From Hymenolepis diminuta (Eukaryota > Platyhelminthes > Cestoda > Cyclophyllidea > Hymenolepididae), in assembly GCA_900708905.1 (NCBI GenBank), contig CAADRB010000002.1:6030269-6094268 (forward strand): a stretch of DNA of 64,000 nt, given 5' to 3'. The notes beneath the pieces were generated by a model. It saw nothing but the letters and a program-made list of their open reading frames with translations. It was not told the origin of the DNA and did no database searches. Made by a program: the position numbers and the translations under genes. Position 1 is the stretch's first letter. The number at the start of each line of letters is the position of its first letter. Below are positions 1 to 14,400 of the stretch, in pieces.

Positions 1-592
1 TGTTTAGTTTAAATGAATGATATATCGCTAACTTATCTTAATTTTACCTTGTTTGTGTACTGTTCATTTCAATGAACACCTGTAACTTTGGGAAATTGGT
101 TCCTATGAATTTATCAAACCGGTTCTTTGGCCATTTTAAAAAATTTACATTGCAAATCATACACAGGAAGTTCTCATTACTGGCAACCATGATTGGCCTA
201 GTTTAAAGGATAATCCAGGAACACTAATAACCAGTTGCTACTTTATGAACAATGCTCATCCAACTTTGCACTCACCTTGAATTATACTACGCAGCAAAGC
301 TATTTTTAATCTAATAAGGTAAAATAAAATGATAAAAACACGGGAGGTGGTAAAACCGTTCCATAAGCATAGCTTCAAGATTTGACACTAAGACTCTGAG
401 TATGATTTTTAGAGATGATTGACCACTTGATGCATTTGTCTCTTCTAATGTTCTAATGTTGATCGATCCTAGCTAACTCAGAAATCCTAGCAGATACGGT
501 CAAACAATGCGAGATAAAAAATATGAAAGACTTTACGAAATGTAATCTGTGTAAAAATCATAAAAATACGGCTTAATCTATTCATTTTATAG

Positions 593-3500
593 ATTCAACT
601 TTCTGTGATCATAAAAAGTGAGCCAGATTACACTAAATTCACACAGAACGGACCTCCTGTGGCTTCTCCACTGGGATCTCGAAGTGGTTCATCCGACAAC
701 AGCGCAGACATGCGCGGTAGTGATGGAAAATCGGAAGTTTACCAAGGTTCAGGAGGAGGATCAGGTAGGCTGCCGTCAGGAATTTATCAAGATCGTAATG
801 TAGGAGATTTCAAGGCGTCTAGTGATGCAATTCCACCATCATCTCAATCTGCATATTCGTCAAATCAAATGAAAATTATCTCTGTTCTTGTCTCAATTGC
901 TGGAATATTCTGTGTCCTCTTGCTTTTCATTATCGCGGCTCTCAAATGTGGGCTTCTGGACAGTACGTTTCACCAATTTAGCTTTTAATTAATAATTTTC
1001 ATATATTATTCACCCTTAATTCTTTAAATATTCTGTTGGTTATCTTGACCAGATTCCTAACCTTTATTAGTCTACTTCATACTAATCGTATTATTGAACA
1101 TAGCAAAACTTGTATTTGTATTGAAAGTTAATCCAAAATTGATTGAAAATGAGGAAATTAAATATATACATTTATATATTCAAGGTTGAGCAAAAAATTT
1201 ATTACAAGTCTCAACGCGGGAAAGTAAACGAATTAATAGACCGGAAAACGAGTCCAGTAAGATAAGAAAAGAAGGATGAAAAAATTATGTACTAAAATCA
1301 GATCATCAATATTCTTACATCGCTTTAATTTTGATTCGTGAATGAGATTATGTCCAAGATTTTTATATCTTGTTGACCAGTTATTTAAATCTGTGGTTGG
1401 CAATGTTACCTCGATTTATTGATTTCTTAGTTGGAATTAACAATGAGTTTCTAATATACTGAGTAATATTAGAATTCAACCAAAGAAAAATCCAATAAGG
1501 TTGTTCAGAGCAATATGCTATTTGGTTGGAATATCTACGAGATGCATTACATTGATTAATAATGTCGGGAGAGTGTTTTTGGTCTAAAATATTTAATCAG
1601 AGGTCGGAGGAGGGAAGGAACGGCCTATGTGCAATTCGTTTCATCAAGGCAGATGGATTTAACTATGCTTCTTTTACCGCAACTCTATTACAATACACCA
1701 AAAATAATTGATTAATTAATATCGCTTAAGAAACAGATAGTTAATTGGGATTTATTGACTAGAAAAATGGGTCTGAGTAATCTCCTACCGATTGTAAAGT
1801 GGGAGAAAAAGAAGTGTAGGATAGGATATGGGAAATATCGGAGGAAGTAGCTCTATCATTAAAGAATTAATTAATTAATTAAAAAGGGGTTCTTAGATGT
1901 ACTATTTCAAGCTCATTTACTACCGCACTCTCTACAGAGCAAAATTATAACAAAAAGTAACAAAATATAGGAGTTTAGAAAACTGTTAGAATATTTATTA
2001 GTAAATAGATAAATACTTGATATGCTGTCAATAAATTTCTTCAATGTATCTACATATTCTTATATTCAAGATAACTCTGTAAATTATAAGTGGAGGATTA
2101 TTACAACCAGTGTGTCGAGATTTAATCATGTGGATAGACAAATAGGCTTTGACATATATGAGACGGCAGCCGGGATAGTGTAGAAAACAGACACCTAGAG
2201 TCGGATAACGAGTAAAGCACTCTTTGAGATAGGATGATCTGTGATTGACCGACTTCTTCCTATCGTCAAGTGCTTTTTGTGTCTACCAAAATATTTTTCT
2301 ACTCGCACTGTATACTGACATGGGTCTTAAACTAAACACGCATTCCGAATTTCTCAAGCTTGATATTAGTAAGACATTATGAGAACAACGAGAATAACAC
2401 TGACTTTAGTATGTTCCCACTGTCAAACATCACGATATCGAACCTTCTACATTTTGGATTCTCATGCTATCTCTCCTATCTTCGACTCCTTATTCTGCCT
2501 GCGCACTAGGCTTATAACCTAAGAGACTGACATCGAATTGTTCTCTCTTAACATAAGTATTCGCTCAATATTCTCTGTGTTCTTTCAGTTTAGTTTGTAA
2601 TGAAAATTGCACGAGTTAGAAGAACCTGCACTTCCTATATCAGTGACTTCTAACCTGAATACGGCACAATAGAACTTTTGACTGATATAATAAGCAAGAA
2701 TCAATAGATAAATGATATCAACTTGGAAATATGTCTCGACTGTCATAATAAAGGAGTACAGATGATGAAACGCGTAGAAATGACATCAGAAAATAGTTTG
2801 AAGTAACAATGACTATCGTATGTTGAGAATGATACCTTTCAGGGATCATTAATGACGACGTTTGACAGAACTTTAAGTTGGGCGAAATTAAAAATTATAA
2901 TATATCGAATATGTTTTGTTAATTTTCAAAATCTCTTAACAACACTGTGCCTTCCCTCAATATTCCTTTGCTTACTACTTGTGTTTTTACCAGTTAGAAA
3001 TTGAATTTATATATTGAAACATCTGATATCCACGCTTGACAAATAATTACCAAAGTTTATTGAAATTGAAATCACTTCAAAGATTGTGTCATAACTGGTA
3101 TAATCTTAATAGTTTGTGAAAATTACAGGACTTATTTCAGAGCTTTGTTTTAATTATCTCTCTTGAGGTTGCATTTGTGATTAGGGAAGGATTTTAGACT
3201 TGTTCACTTACGTCACCCAAACGGGTGAAATGGATATAATAAATCGGTATATATATATTCAAATCCTTGAAGTATTTCTTTAGATAGAAAGAAGTATTTG
3301 GGATCAAGATTAAACTGTGCAATAATTAGATCTACAGGCAAATTAATAACGAATGAATCACTATTTGAAAGCGAAAACCGGGCATCCTTAAAATTATTAC
3401 TAAAACTTAAAATTGTTCTTATTTTCTCTTACTTTGTGCCATCAAAACTAAACACCTTATTTGTTTTATTACTCTGAATAAATAATCTCATCTCAATAAT

Positions 3501-4481
3501 AAACTCTGATTCATTTAAACCTCTTGAAATGCCCTTTTATTATATTTTGCTAATGATTTTTGAATTATTTTCGCGCCTATTTTTAGATTTCACCTCCTCT
3601 AAGACTCCTGAACCAACTCACCCAATAGCAGAAGGCGAAAACCTGGTGGCTATTCCTCAAAAGCATGAGGTAAATTATAATTTAAATGTATGTTTGAAAA
3701 AAATAATAATAAAATTTTAGAAAATTTATTTATTTTTTGGTATTTTGTCCAGGTTTTGACAATTGGGCCATCCGGACGTGGGTGGAATGATGAATATCGG
3801 ACCCTGGGAGAGAACTATCCTGAAAGCGTTTTCTGTATGGATCAAAAGCTGTCAAATGATAATGGAACTAAAAAGAGAATGGGCCGCGAAAGTGCTTATG
3901 ACGTTTCTGCTCCCTTCAGTTCAACTACGATTGCCACGACGAACAGTGGTTCTAATTACCCCAGCAGTATAATGACAGGGCCTCGTTTCATTGGATCCTA
4001 TCAGACCATCCCAGCATCCCCAAAGATGGCACCAACATGCAAAGCAAGTTTGAATAAACCCCTCATGGTGTCCACCATTCGCCCTACAGAGCACATTAAC
4101 CTTGAACTGACCAATCGTAAACCAACTGTCATCCTAGCTCCAGACGGTCGGCTAATTCCAATCGAAAACACAGAATTTTACGGATTTTCTGATACTTATC
4201 AAATTCTCGATCCATCCACATTCTCAAAAGGTACCAAGAAGGCCAATGAGGGCTCTGGACTCCCTGAATCCACAAAGGTTACTTTCAACCTTGAAATGAT
4301 TCCAGTGTCCCAGGCTTGCGACAGCAGGGAAGGTGGCGGTTTTAGTCGACTTCTCAAGAATGACATCATGGGTGACAAGAAAGGGGATAATGAATCTGAG
4401 GAGCAGGATAAGGCAATTGATGATAGCAGACATGATCTTGTAGTGTATGGGAAATCCGTTAATCACTCCAGTTTTGTGTAG
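593..4481 (+). CDS. C-terminal exons of an unrecognised single-pass membrane protein
   Basis: Three coding exons join in frame: 593-962, 3587-3669 and 3753-4481 (TAG stop). The first exon follows a clean acceptor ending in TATAG at 592 and has no ATG at its start, so the 5' part of the gene probably lies left of the window. Donors are GTACGT at 963 and GTAAAT at 3670; acceptors are TTTTAG and GTCCAG. The protein has a Ser/Gly-rich stretch, then one hydrophobic segment of about 25 residues (ISVLVSIAGIFCVLLLFIIA, encoded near 874-945), then a tail of about 270 residues rich in Ser, Thr, Pro and Asn without a recognisable domain. The layout suggests a type I receptor or adhesion protein with an outer part upstream and a cytoplasmic tail here; orientation is inferred. 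I do not recognise the family. Confidence 0.72.
963..3586 (+). other. 2.6-kb intron of the membrane-protein gene
   Basis: AT-rich sequence between phase-matched splice sites. I see no coding exon inside. A short block near 2220-2290 resembles the dispersed repeat at 4975-5125. A run of ATTA units lies at 1866-1881. Confidence 0.5.
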
Positions 4482-4654
4482 ACTCTGAAATAATCTCAAT
4501 TACTCTCAACCCCTCCCCCCTGGAACTCTTCCCATTGTTGTACAAATCGAAATGGCCTGCATTTATGGAAAAATATGAACATACTTTTTTTCTTCGGATT
4601 TTGTCCTTCTTGTACAGCAATATATACAGTAATGCTTAGCTATTATTTTATACT

Positions 4655-4660
4655 AATAAA
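4655..4660 (+). terminator. Poly(A) signal of the membrane-protein gene
   Basis: AATAAA lies about 175 bases after the stop codon at 4481, in AT-rich sequence. It is the first canonical hexamer downstream on this strand. Confidence 0.5.
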
Positions 4661-7600
4661 CATTACATTTAACATCGGATCTAAATCGAACCAGTCTCAT
4701 AAAATGAATAAATAGAAATTCTATTTTGATGATGTTCTTTAATGCGTTAGTGTTTGTTCAAAAAGTTTATACCCTTCATTTCAATGAAGATAATACTAAT
4801 TGTTGGGTTCTACAAATTCCTGTCATTTTCGGAACTTACTCTACTTCAAGTTAGTGAAATTAACCAAAGTATTGAACAGATGAGATCGAAAAGTCTATTT
4901 CGTTTGCGACATTTTTTGTTCGTGTTTGCTTAAGATATCGTGAAACCGATTACTATGAGAATTGTGGTATCCGAGCCCTCAGTGTCTGGCCAAAGGATAA
5001 AATACCTTTGAGACACGTCAACTTGAATATGATTGACCTTTCCTTCCTGTCAAGGCTGTCTCGTTTGTCCCCCTAAATAATTGAAATTGACACAAAAAAT
5101 TAAGATGCGTTCTCTCTGGGGTCTCTCAGGATCATTCGTAATTATTCGCGGTAAATTTTAATGTTTTAATATTTCAATATCTTAATTTTCCGGATTTACC
5201 TCCTATTTTTTGAGTGAACTCATATTGACGAAATTGGCCTATTCAATAGTTTTAATGGTTGGTCAATCACTTCAAATAATTAACTTCTCTCCCTTCATTC
5301 GGCTTTTGTTTTCTCCAAGGCGATTTTGGTCAAGGCGTTGGTTAACTGTTGGTATCCCCTTAGAAGCGTCTTTTTTATTAATAAATGCTTGTCGTTATAT
5401 CTTCATGTGATAAATTTAATGACTTCTCCGTCATCATGTCTATAGACAGGTCTAATGAATATGTTCAATTGGAATCAGAAACAAACTCTTGTAATAGATA
5501 AATTTTAAACCATACGTTAAAGTTTCTAATTGCTTACTAAGCAAGAAGTAACATAAACTCACCTCCCAAGTACTACACAAATGGTAGTAATGATATTTAA
5601 CAATAATGTATAAATTTTCAAATGAAATTAAATTGATTTTTGTGTGAAGGAAACTTAAATCTATTGATTTCTGTAATTGATGAGGTTTTTCAACGGAATA
5701 ATTGATTTGTTAATGTTTTGAAATACCAATATTTTAGTAAATTTATATACCAGTTTGAATAAATTGAATTTAGATGTGTGGCATTATTATTCAACTGGGC
5801 GTAAACATTGAGCAAGATTTAAAAATAACTTGTATTCGTTAATTATGGATAAATTTGCTTAAAAAACAGTCTGTCGAGAAAAATCAGAAGGCATCAATTC
5901 AGGATAGGAGAGATTTTACTGTAATTCCTTAAATCTTTTTGAATTACACCGCCACAAAAAATGGAAGAAAACGGAGGTGACAGAATACTTCTAGCAAGAG
6001 GGAAATGAGAGGGGGTATCGGGTTGGTAACTAGTTCATTAAGTGTTCGGCTAAGTAGCTCAATAAACAAAAAATAGATAAATAGCTAAAAGGCCGTTCAA
6101 CGAGTCCTTCAATAAACGGACAACGCCAGGTGCATTCAAATAATAGTTAACTTTGGCTAAATTACCCACTAGAAATGCTTCCATTTTTACATCTTCATAT
6201 GGTAAGTTAAGTGGATATTCAATTGGGGTATCCTATGGTCATTATCTCCTCAACTTACTACTCAGCTGATTATTTGAATTCAATATCTATGCAAGATGCG
6301 CAATAGATTTAACAACAGGATTCATTTTTCAGATTCATAAATCTTATTTTAAAGTTTTAATCTGAAGCAGTTTCCTACTCTGCGAAATACACAAAAAAAA
6401 CTCGCTGTTGGTTGAAAGACTTTTTGAGGGAGAGAAAAAGGTGACAAGTCAAACCAGTTGTAGCAGCTGTTTAGTCAAAATTTCCTGTTGTTTCACATAG
6501 CAAGCGAGTGCGTTTGTGCAAGTGAATTCTGTTTCTTGCCACTTCCCACCCACCTAGAGTTGCGGACAGCAGCATTCTCAACTCTTCTTTTTTCAAATTG
6601 CCCCTAGGTTTGTGAAGGTGTGTGAGTGCGTGGTTGAGACCTGTTGGTGGTGAAAAAAGGCAGTGGTCTCTCTCTTTTAATCAAACAGACTTGATGATTG
6701 GCCATCATAGCATGAGCTAAACTGAAATCTCCCGCCAAATGGTGCTGCTGACGCAAAGTGCATCTGAACAAACCGCATTTTGGCGTGAAGCCGGACTTTA
6801 AATCCTCCTCTATTTTAATTTATTGATTAGCTTTCGTCGATTTTATTAAATTATTTAAGTTACACTACAATTGTTATAGGTTGGAAAAAAGGATCGAACA
6901 ACTGATGGAATTTCCTCATGTTTAGATAATAGTACAATTATTAGTGAATCTGCATTTTTGTTGTTCAACCTGTATAATACAACCCACTTCACTGAATGGA
7001 TGCATACGATTAACGACGATGCAACTTAGAATATGGATTGAATAATCTATTTTATTTTGTGAAGTAAGAGCCCTCTATGTTGTAGTAATGCTAGAAGGTC
7101 TAGTTCTGCCACTCAGGTCTGTCTGCCTACAGTGCAGTGGTGCAATTGCTCCAAGAAACTTTATCAACTAAACAAAGGTTTTATTTACAAATACAAGTTT
7201 TCTTTATATTTAAATAACTGTCAAACTATTAGGAGCGATGTGCTCCCGCGACGATGGGCATCTTAGGCGCAACCTTTGTGCTTTGTTTTGTTGATTTCCT
7301 ATCATTTTACGTATATTAAGGCTTCTTAAGTCATACAAATAAAGCTGAACTGAATATACATCCCTAAAAAAATTTTCCTAGATGGAGTGCAACAGATTAC
7401 ATGGAAGCTTAATACACGGTAAATTGATGTTCTTTTTGATTACCTTGACAACAAATTTAATACATTTTTTGTTTTGAATATAGAGAAATACTGGTTTGCT
7501 TCCATTATATATATACTGCTTTAATTAAATTAAGTTTAGATGCAATAAACCCAGTTCTAATTTTATGTACTCTTAGTTACATGTTCAGTTATTTGTTGAA

Positions 7601-8499
7601 AAAATGGAAGCATCAATGCTTTTGTGGTAACAAATGAGGTATTTGAACAAATTATTATATTTGCTTATTCTCATGAGAAATATTAGGTCAGAGCCATTTT
7701 GATACAAGCATGAATAGTCAGTAAGAATGAGAATAAAGCCCATATGAGATTAAAGGGGCATGAATCAATCAGACGAGCCAATAATAATGTGAACCAAATT
7801 TGTTACTATGGTTTCGTGTGCATTAAAAGTGATTTCATTTTATGTCTGCTCATAAAGTCATAAAATAACGTTAATTATAATAATTTTCACAAAATTATTT
7901 TTCGCCGTACTGTTCAAAAGTTTAATGCCCATGCAATTAAGTGATGTCTTACTGATTTGCTATTTTTAATAATATTTAATTAGCTTTTCGTAAGGTCTAC
8001 CAAATTAGCAAGTGCACAAAAGCTAAGTTCTCACAAAATGAGCCTTTTATTTTGACCAGTAATTTGCCTTTAATTACTCTTTGCTTATAGTGCCGTGAAC
8101 TATTGCCAATTAATACGCGTTTTGGCCACTGATGTGAATAATTGTAGGTCTCGCTGTAAATTTGCGGACCTGGACAATATTTTAACTTAATCACGTTGTC
8201 AATCTTATTAATGAACTTATTTCAAGCTTTCCTTCTACCACTGATGAATATTGCTATCTTTTATTCTCTTAATATCCGACTTAAGGGAACATCAAATTGA
8301 TTTTGTAAAATAAGCGCAATTTTAAGCCTACTTCGACGAAAATTGCAGATTTCTCATAAATTCTATGCAACGGAACTTTTGAAAAACAATTTCGAGTGAC
8401 AGTGTTTTACTTAAATGAGTGAAATCTGTAAAAGCTGATAAAATTATATGACGTACAATAACTAAAAAGAGAGAACATTTGAGCACTTTTATGGTTTGA
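4661..8499. other. Intergenic region before engrailed
   Basis: 3.8 kb of AT-rich DNA between the plus-strand membrane-protein gene and the minus-strand engrailed gene, so the two are convergent. Apart from dispersed repeat copy A, I find no exon supported by both splice sites and sensible protein sequence. A relatively GC-rich patch at 6530-6790 has no long open frame. Confidence 0.4.
4975..5125 (+). repeat. Dispersed repeat family 1, copy A
   Basis: Shares ordered blocks with 33440-33640 and 43640-43790: GAGACACG, then a GATTGACC or GATTAACC block, then CTTCC..GTCA, then an AAGATG..TTCTCT block. A weaker relative is at 2220-2290. The copies are diverged and contain indels. I see no coding capacity or terminal repeats, so the element type is unknown. 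Confidence 0.5.
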
Positions 8500-11400
8500 C
8501 TAATCTTCTTGAGTCGATTTTTCGACTCGAACTGAGTGATTGTATAGACCTTCGGCCATCAGGTAAAGAGCAAGGGAGTTACACACGCCGGATGCCTAAA
8601 AACGAGTGAAGTATTAAAATACATCTCTACTTACATTTATTAAGTAGCAATATTTTAATTTTGTACTGATGATGTACTCACCTTCTTCGTCTTAGCTCGT
8701 TTATTTTGGAACCATATTTTAACTTGAGATTCTTTCAAATTCAACTCTCGAGCTAGGTATTGTCTCCTTGCCTCATTTAAATATCTATTTAAAGTAAATT
8801 AATATGTTTTTATCTTTTCAATTAAGCGAGAACAGGTAATTAAAGACTTACTTCTCCCTTTCGAATTCGGCAGCCAGTCTGTTTATTTGGGAGGCAGAAA
8901 ATGAAGTTCGCGGCCTTTTATCATTCAGAGAGGCATTAGCCTTTCTTCTCAGTTTTCGCATTCGTGGTCCTATAAATTAAAAGTCCCATATATCTTAAAT
9001 ATTATCTCTTCTAAACGGAAACTAATTAACATTCCTATATTGGCTAGAGCATAACATGGCCGCAGCCCATAGCCAAAACTACGTTAATATTGACCTATTT
9101 CTACTTCAATATATAGCAAAAACAGTCTACACTGACGAAGCTGTATTTGTTAACCCATTTGTAAGAGATAAACTCTCTTAACATTAATTTATAGGATATT
9201 GCAAGAGAGAAAGCTTCGTTATCCTCATATAAGAGTTTTTTATTGACTAATACTCTACTGATTAGAATCAGCGGGAGTAGAAATTGATACTGATTACTAA
9301 ATATGCACCAATGGATTTGGGCTCATTTTGAGTGGCTGCTATTCAAAGCATCATCACATATTCTAATTCTAGAAAAAGTCTATAATATGAATTTGCAAAT
9401 GCCTTTTCTTCCTCGAAATGTCTTTTTCTATAACCGTTCGACCTCGAGAATGTAATTTTTACATACTCTTCAAAAGTGCTATTGTAACCCACGATATACT
9501 CGCACATTGATTTTCGTATTTAATCTGCGTCACTTCTTTGATTTCTCAGATAGTTATATTCTACTTAAAAGTACATTTTCTTCATGCATAGACGACTTTG
9601 TACACATACCACCACCATCCTACGCTCAGCTTCCAGCTATTCGTTCGAGGTTATCGTTTGTTCCTAATAAAAGTGTGTTAAAGATTTTCTCTATATCTCG
9701 TCTATCCTGTTCTCAAAGTGAAGTTTAGTAGTAACCGAAACGGAGTAGCTAGCAGTTCAACTTAGAATCAGAAGCAAGACACTTTACTGTTCTCCTCTTG
9801 TATATAAATTTTGAGTCACTTATTAAGGGCTATTTAAATCTACATCGTAAAATTTTGAAAAGATCAATATTTTTTCTTCAAGTTATTGGAACATATAGTT
9901 AAGTACAATCCCTAGTGTGATGTATTATCTTTGAGAATGCCGACGATCCGAATAACTAAATGAATTTCAGTATTATTGATTTCCTTTAAAATTTTCAATG
10001 TGGGGTACTATATCGAACTTATATCTCTACTCTGTCATTTGTCAGGGAATAACTTTTAGGGGTTGCTCGTTCAGCAGATAAACAAAACAAAACTGTTAAC
10101 TCTGCCAAGCGTGTTGTAATTGAGTCTCTTTATCATAACTCTGATTTCATGCAGGATATTTTAATGCTTAATCCCTAATGTTTTGAATTTGAATCCCTAT
10201 TTTTTCCTTATTCTTCAGGTTGGACGAAATAAACTCTTGCTCTCTACTCAACTCCTGGTCTTTTGATCCTGTTAGTTTTGAAAAAGAAACCTCTAAGCCT
10301 AAATGATGGGATTTAGTGTTACCTTAAATAATGTATTTATTAAATGTATAAACGGATCAGAAATAACTTAATTGGAAGTTATACAAAACCACGATTTGAA
10401 TCTGGTAAAATGTTGGTCTAATAATTGTACTTTTGAATGTTGTATTAAATGGTTTTTTAGTAGATTTAAAATTAATTTCAACTTTAACACTAGTATTTGG
10501 ATTTTTGTTAGTTAAACACTCGAGTAGTGATATTAGAAGTGAAAGCAACAGTATGACTGTGAATTGAATAATATTGAATAAAATGAATAAGTTTTACCAT
10601 AGAAAAATTAATTTAATACTTTATTGTTAATTATTCACAAAATTAGCATATTTGTTAAAATGTACTAAATTCCAGGATCGTCGCCTTGCAGAATTTTGGA
10701 GGGAAGGTAATTGTCACGGCAATTCTCTGCAATTAATGATTCCTGGGATTTGCGGGTATTTTGGAGGTTAATCATGGCATGCCAAATGGCCGCAAGAATT
10801 TAATGAATATCAGGAAGACGAAAAATACATAACTAGGGGGCATGTTAGTGTATCAATGGACAATTGTCATATAACATTTTATTTGGCTAATAGGAGTGTG
10901 CCACCGCATAAATAATGACCTTGAACAAGCAATGACACATAAGTTAATAACACGTAGATGAGCGGAAGAATGAACGATAGGTAAATGAATAAAAAATGAA
11001 TGATACAACATATGGATTGAGGACTTAGCCACCTGAACATATTAACTGCTGATTTGAATTTTAATTTGGGCTCTATCATGCTAAAATCAAGTAGTCTAGT
11101 AAGATACATGGCTGTTAGAAAAAAATCGAAATAGTTAGCTTAACAACTCAGATTAAACGACCAACCAACAAGCCCTGGGCTGCGTTATAAGAACTTACTG
11201 CGGAATCCAAGGATCAAATCATGGAATTTGGAACATTATAATATGAAAAAAATTATTTACTAAACAACGAAGAGCCCGATTCCTGAATCAAATGCAGTAA
11301 GAGTCTTTTGATATCTTGATTTTATTCTCAACTTCTACTAAATTTTCTTCCTTTTAGTTCTCATTGAATTATTTTATTTTTAAAATTCGGTTCCTTGTGG

Positions 11401-14400
11401 TCACTTCCGTATCATGAATCTCCCCCTAGATTAGAATGGTCAAGAAGTTTTTATTGAAAAGTCCCCAGATAATTAGCCAAACTAAAATTTTTTAAAAGTA
11501 CAAGTGTGATCTCTTTACTAAAAAGTATCTTAAACTATTTGTTATTCCTATGGAATTTCAAAGTAATCAACGTTTTATGAAAAGAAATTAAACTACTACC
11601 GTGAATCCCGGTCTTTGATTGCTAACAAAATCAATAAGTTGCTGCAATCACAGTTTAATTGGGCCGTAGCTCGAGGAACATTACTCAGAGGGAGTAATTA
11701 GTTTAATAAGCATTTTGGTTCATTGTTTTTACTACAAACTGCGCTTTCAACACCCTAATTAACTTCAACCATTCGAACAAGACTGAACGTCTATTTTTTC
11801 TCTATAAGCACCACCCACGACTAGTACAAATTGCGCTGTATTTAAATAAATGCACCTGGCTACTAAGACTATTCCCCTGTTATTTGCAAAACCTCTCTAA
11901 CGCTCGCAGTAAAAGGCAGCAAAAACGAAAAGAAAGAACAGAAAGCACCCACCACAGTTTTAGCCCTCATTGTTACTACCCTTTATGAAAAAGAGAGAAA
12001 ATTAGCTTTTCTCTCCCTCTCTGTGAGGAAATTAGTTAAGGTGAAAAGTTGTCTTTCTCCTGTAGAGCAGTAGTTCGTGAAAAAAGCGCCCACCCTCACT
12101 CAGCTAAAAGGTTATTTACTTCAAGTTGTTCTGCTGATTTGAGTTTAAAACAAATTTTTAACTAAATATAAGCTTATCTTCTTATTAGCCTCTCTATGAG
12201 ATATTCAGAATCAATACAAATAGGCGAGAATATTTTATGCCATAGAAAACAATAAGTTTTATGATATTTCCCAATTTCATTTATTCGTTCTCTAAATCAG
12301 TGAACTGTAATTGTTGAAAACCACTATTAATGAACCATCTTTACTCATTAAACGATATTCAAATGCTTTATAGCACGTATTTGTGAAAAATCGATAATTC
12401 GATTCATTAGACAACCACTAGTTAGCTTTATTTCATCATTTTGCAACAGTTTATTTAAATGAATTCTGACTATTTTGATACATTTTGTGTCCGAGGTGGC
12501 CTGACTGACAGGTCTGTAGGCGAATGGCATTTTCTAATGCTGGATAATTGACGGTTTCAAGAAACTGTTGCAATACATGGATGCCTAAATAAGCCGTCTT
12601 GTTGTTCTGTCGCCTAATTTAAGCCCAAATATAAAGCCACATTTTTGTCTTTTCGATCACCGACTTGTGCTATCATATTCTATCCCACTGACAAATATTT
12701 TCGATTTTTTAAACCTATGCGAAGCCCTATTTTGTTTTCTAATTTTGGTTTGCTTTGAAATGACTAAGATAGCTGAATAAACAATTAAAGAAACTACTGA
12801 GTAAATTACAGAGAAAATAAATGACTAGTAGTCCAGTGGAGTTATTATTCAAAATAATCATTGTATTCATTTGTGAGATTTCCTTCATATTTTATCTAGC
12901 AATCGATTAGTGCGCTAATAAGTTGGCTTACAAATTAGTACAAATAAAAGTCGATATTAACCCATTTAGAAACACTAATTTCATATACCAGTGCGATCAG
13001 CTGAGCGCCGGTAGTTGAAGCTAAAATTTTGCTATATAAAGTTTGCTTGAATATCAAAATAGAAAGTTCTCTGATGTACAGCCCAAGATCATCAGGATCA
13101 GAACAAGAGGTCAGGATATTTAAAGAAATCCACGATCACTATGGAAAGCATGTTCTACAGAACGTGAGACGCTGGGAATGGGCTGTGATTCACGAAGCTG
13201 TGACACGAGAACAACTTTTTTTTCTACACAGTTGTGTAAGGCATGACGTCTTTCCAAAAAGCGTTCATTATAAGCCTCCAATTCCTACCGATCGAGCCAA
13301 AGATCTGGCCTATAAGCTATCTTTCCAGATGCGAAAAGAACTCATAACTGACGCCCATCATCGATTGGAGAAGTACGCTTTTGAAATCAGTAAATGGAGA
13401 GCGATTTGTGAAGCTCAAATGGAACCAAATTGGATTGAACGTGTTAATACGGCTATTCATTACACAGCAGATGCCAAACGTCAAGTAAAAAGGGATTATC
13501 TCAATCAGAAACTGCAGAGATTGCGAAATCCGCGAAAGGATAATCAGGAGAATTTAATAGAGAAACTATCTCAACTGACCATCTCCAGAAATCGAAATGT
13601 ACTTGGAGAATCCACTCATCTTAACAGCAGCCTCGGGTCATCTTTCGCAGATTATAATGATGACAAGATAGATTTCCCCAGTTTTAATGCCGCCTTTGGG
13701 TTTGAGTTTCATGACTCAGGCTTATATGATGACTATATATAGTTTAACTATGTTTATTTATATAATTTTTATTACACTTCAAACCCTTTAGAATTCTTTG
13801 TTAAAGAAGTAAACCCTTAACTTATGTTGTTGTACATCTGTTTTATACTAGTTTAATAAAGAGTTATCATTTTAAACATACTCTTTAAAAGCTAATCACC
13901 GCTGTATAACAGTGATGCTCCAATGAACTAATGAGTTTTCAATTCATCAGATAACATCATTTCAGGTATATTAAAGTGCAAAACTAGACCTAACTGCTTT
14001 CATTTTAAAGAACCTAAACTAACTGCTGTATGTTTTTAGACATATGCAAACCACAGCTTATACCACCTAATAACTCTCTGAATCCAAGGATGGGAGTGGC
14101 TTCAACACATGATCTTGTGAAAGTTGTAAATTGGGGTGTATGTTTTCTCTCGTATCATTCGAATTTAAACTGGTTTGTGAAATGGCAGTACGAAAGTGCT
14201 GACAAATACAAATCTTCACAAATGAAACCGGATATCTCCGATCGCAATACAGATTCCTTTATAACTGAGCTTTAAATGAACGGAATACTTCCAAATTCTC
14301 GAGCCGTGAAGACCTTGCGGAAAAATGGTGCCAATCCAAATTTGGATTATGTAGAAATCGTTAGTTTCTGGACTAGATCCCTTAATTTCACAATCCACCT

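Noticed and set aside
12348..12530. Minus-strand ORF considered as engrailed's N-terminal exon
   Set aside because: It lacks EH1-EH3; the exon at 14648-14828 carries these and joins in phase.
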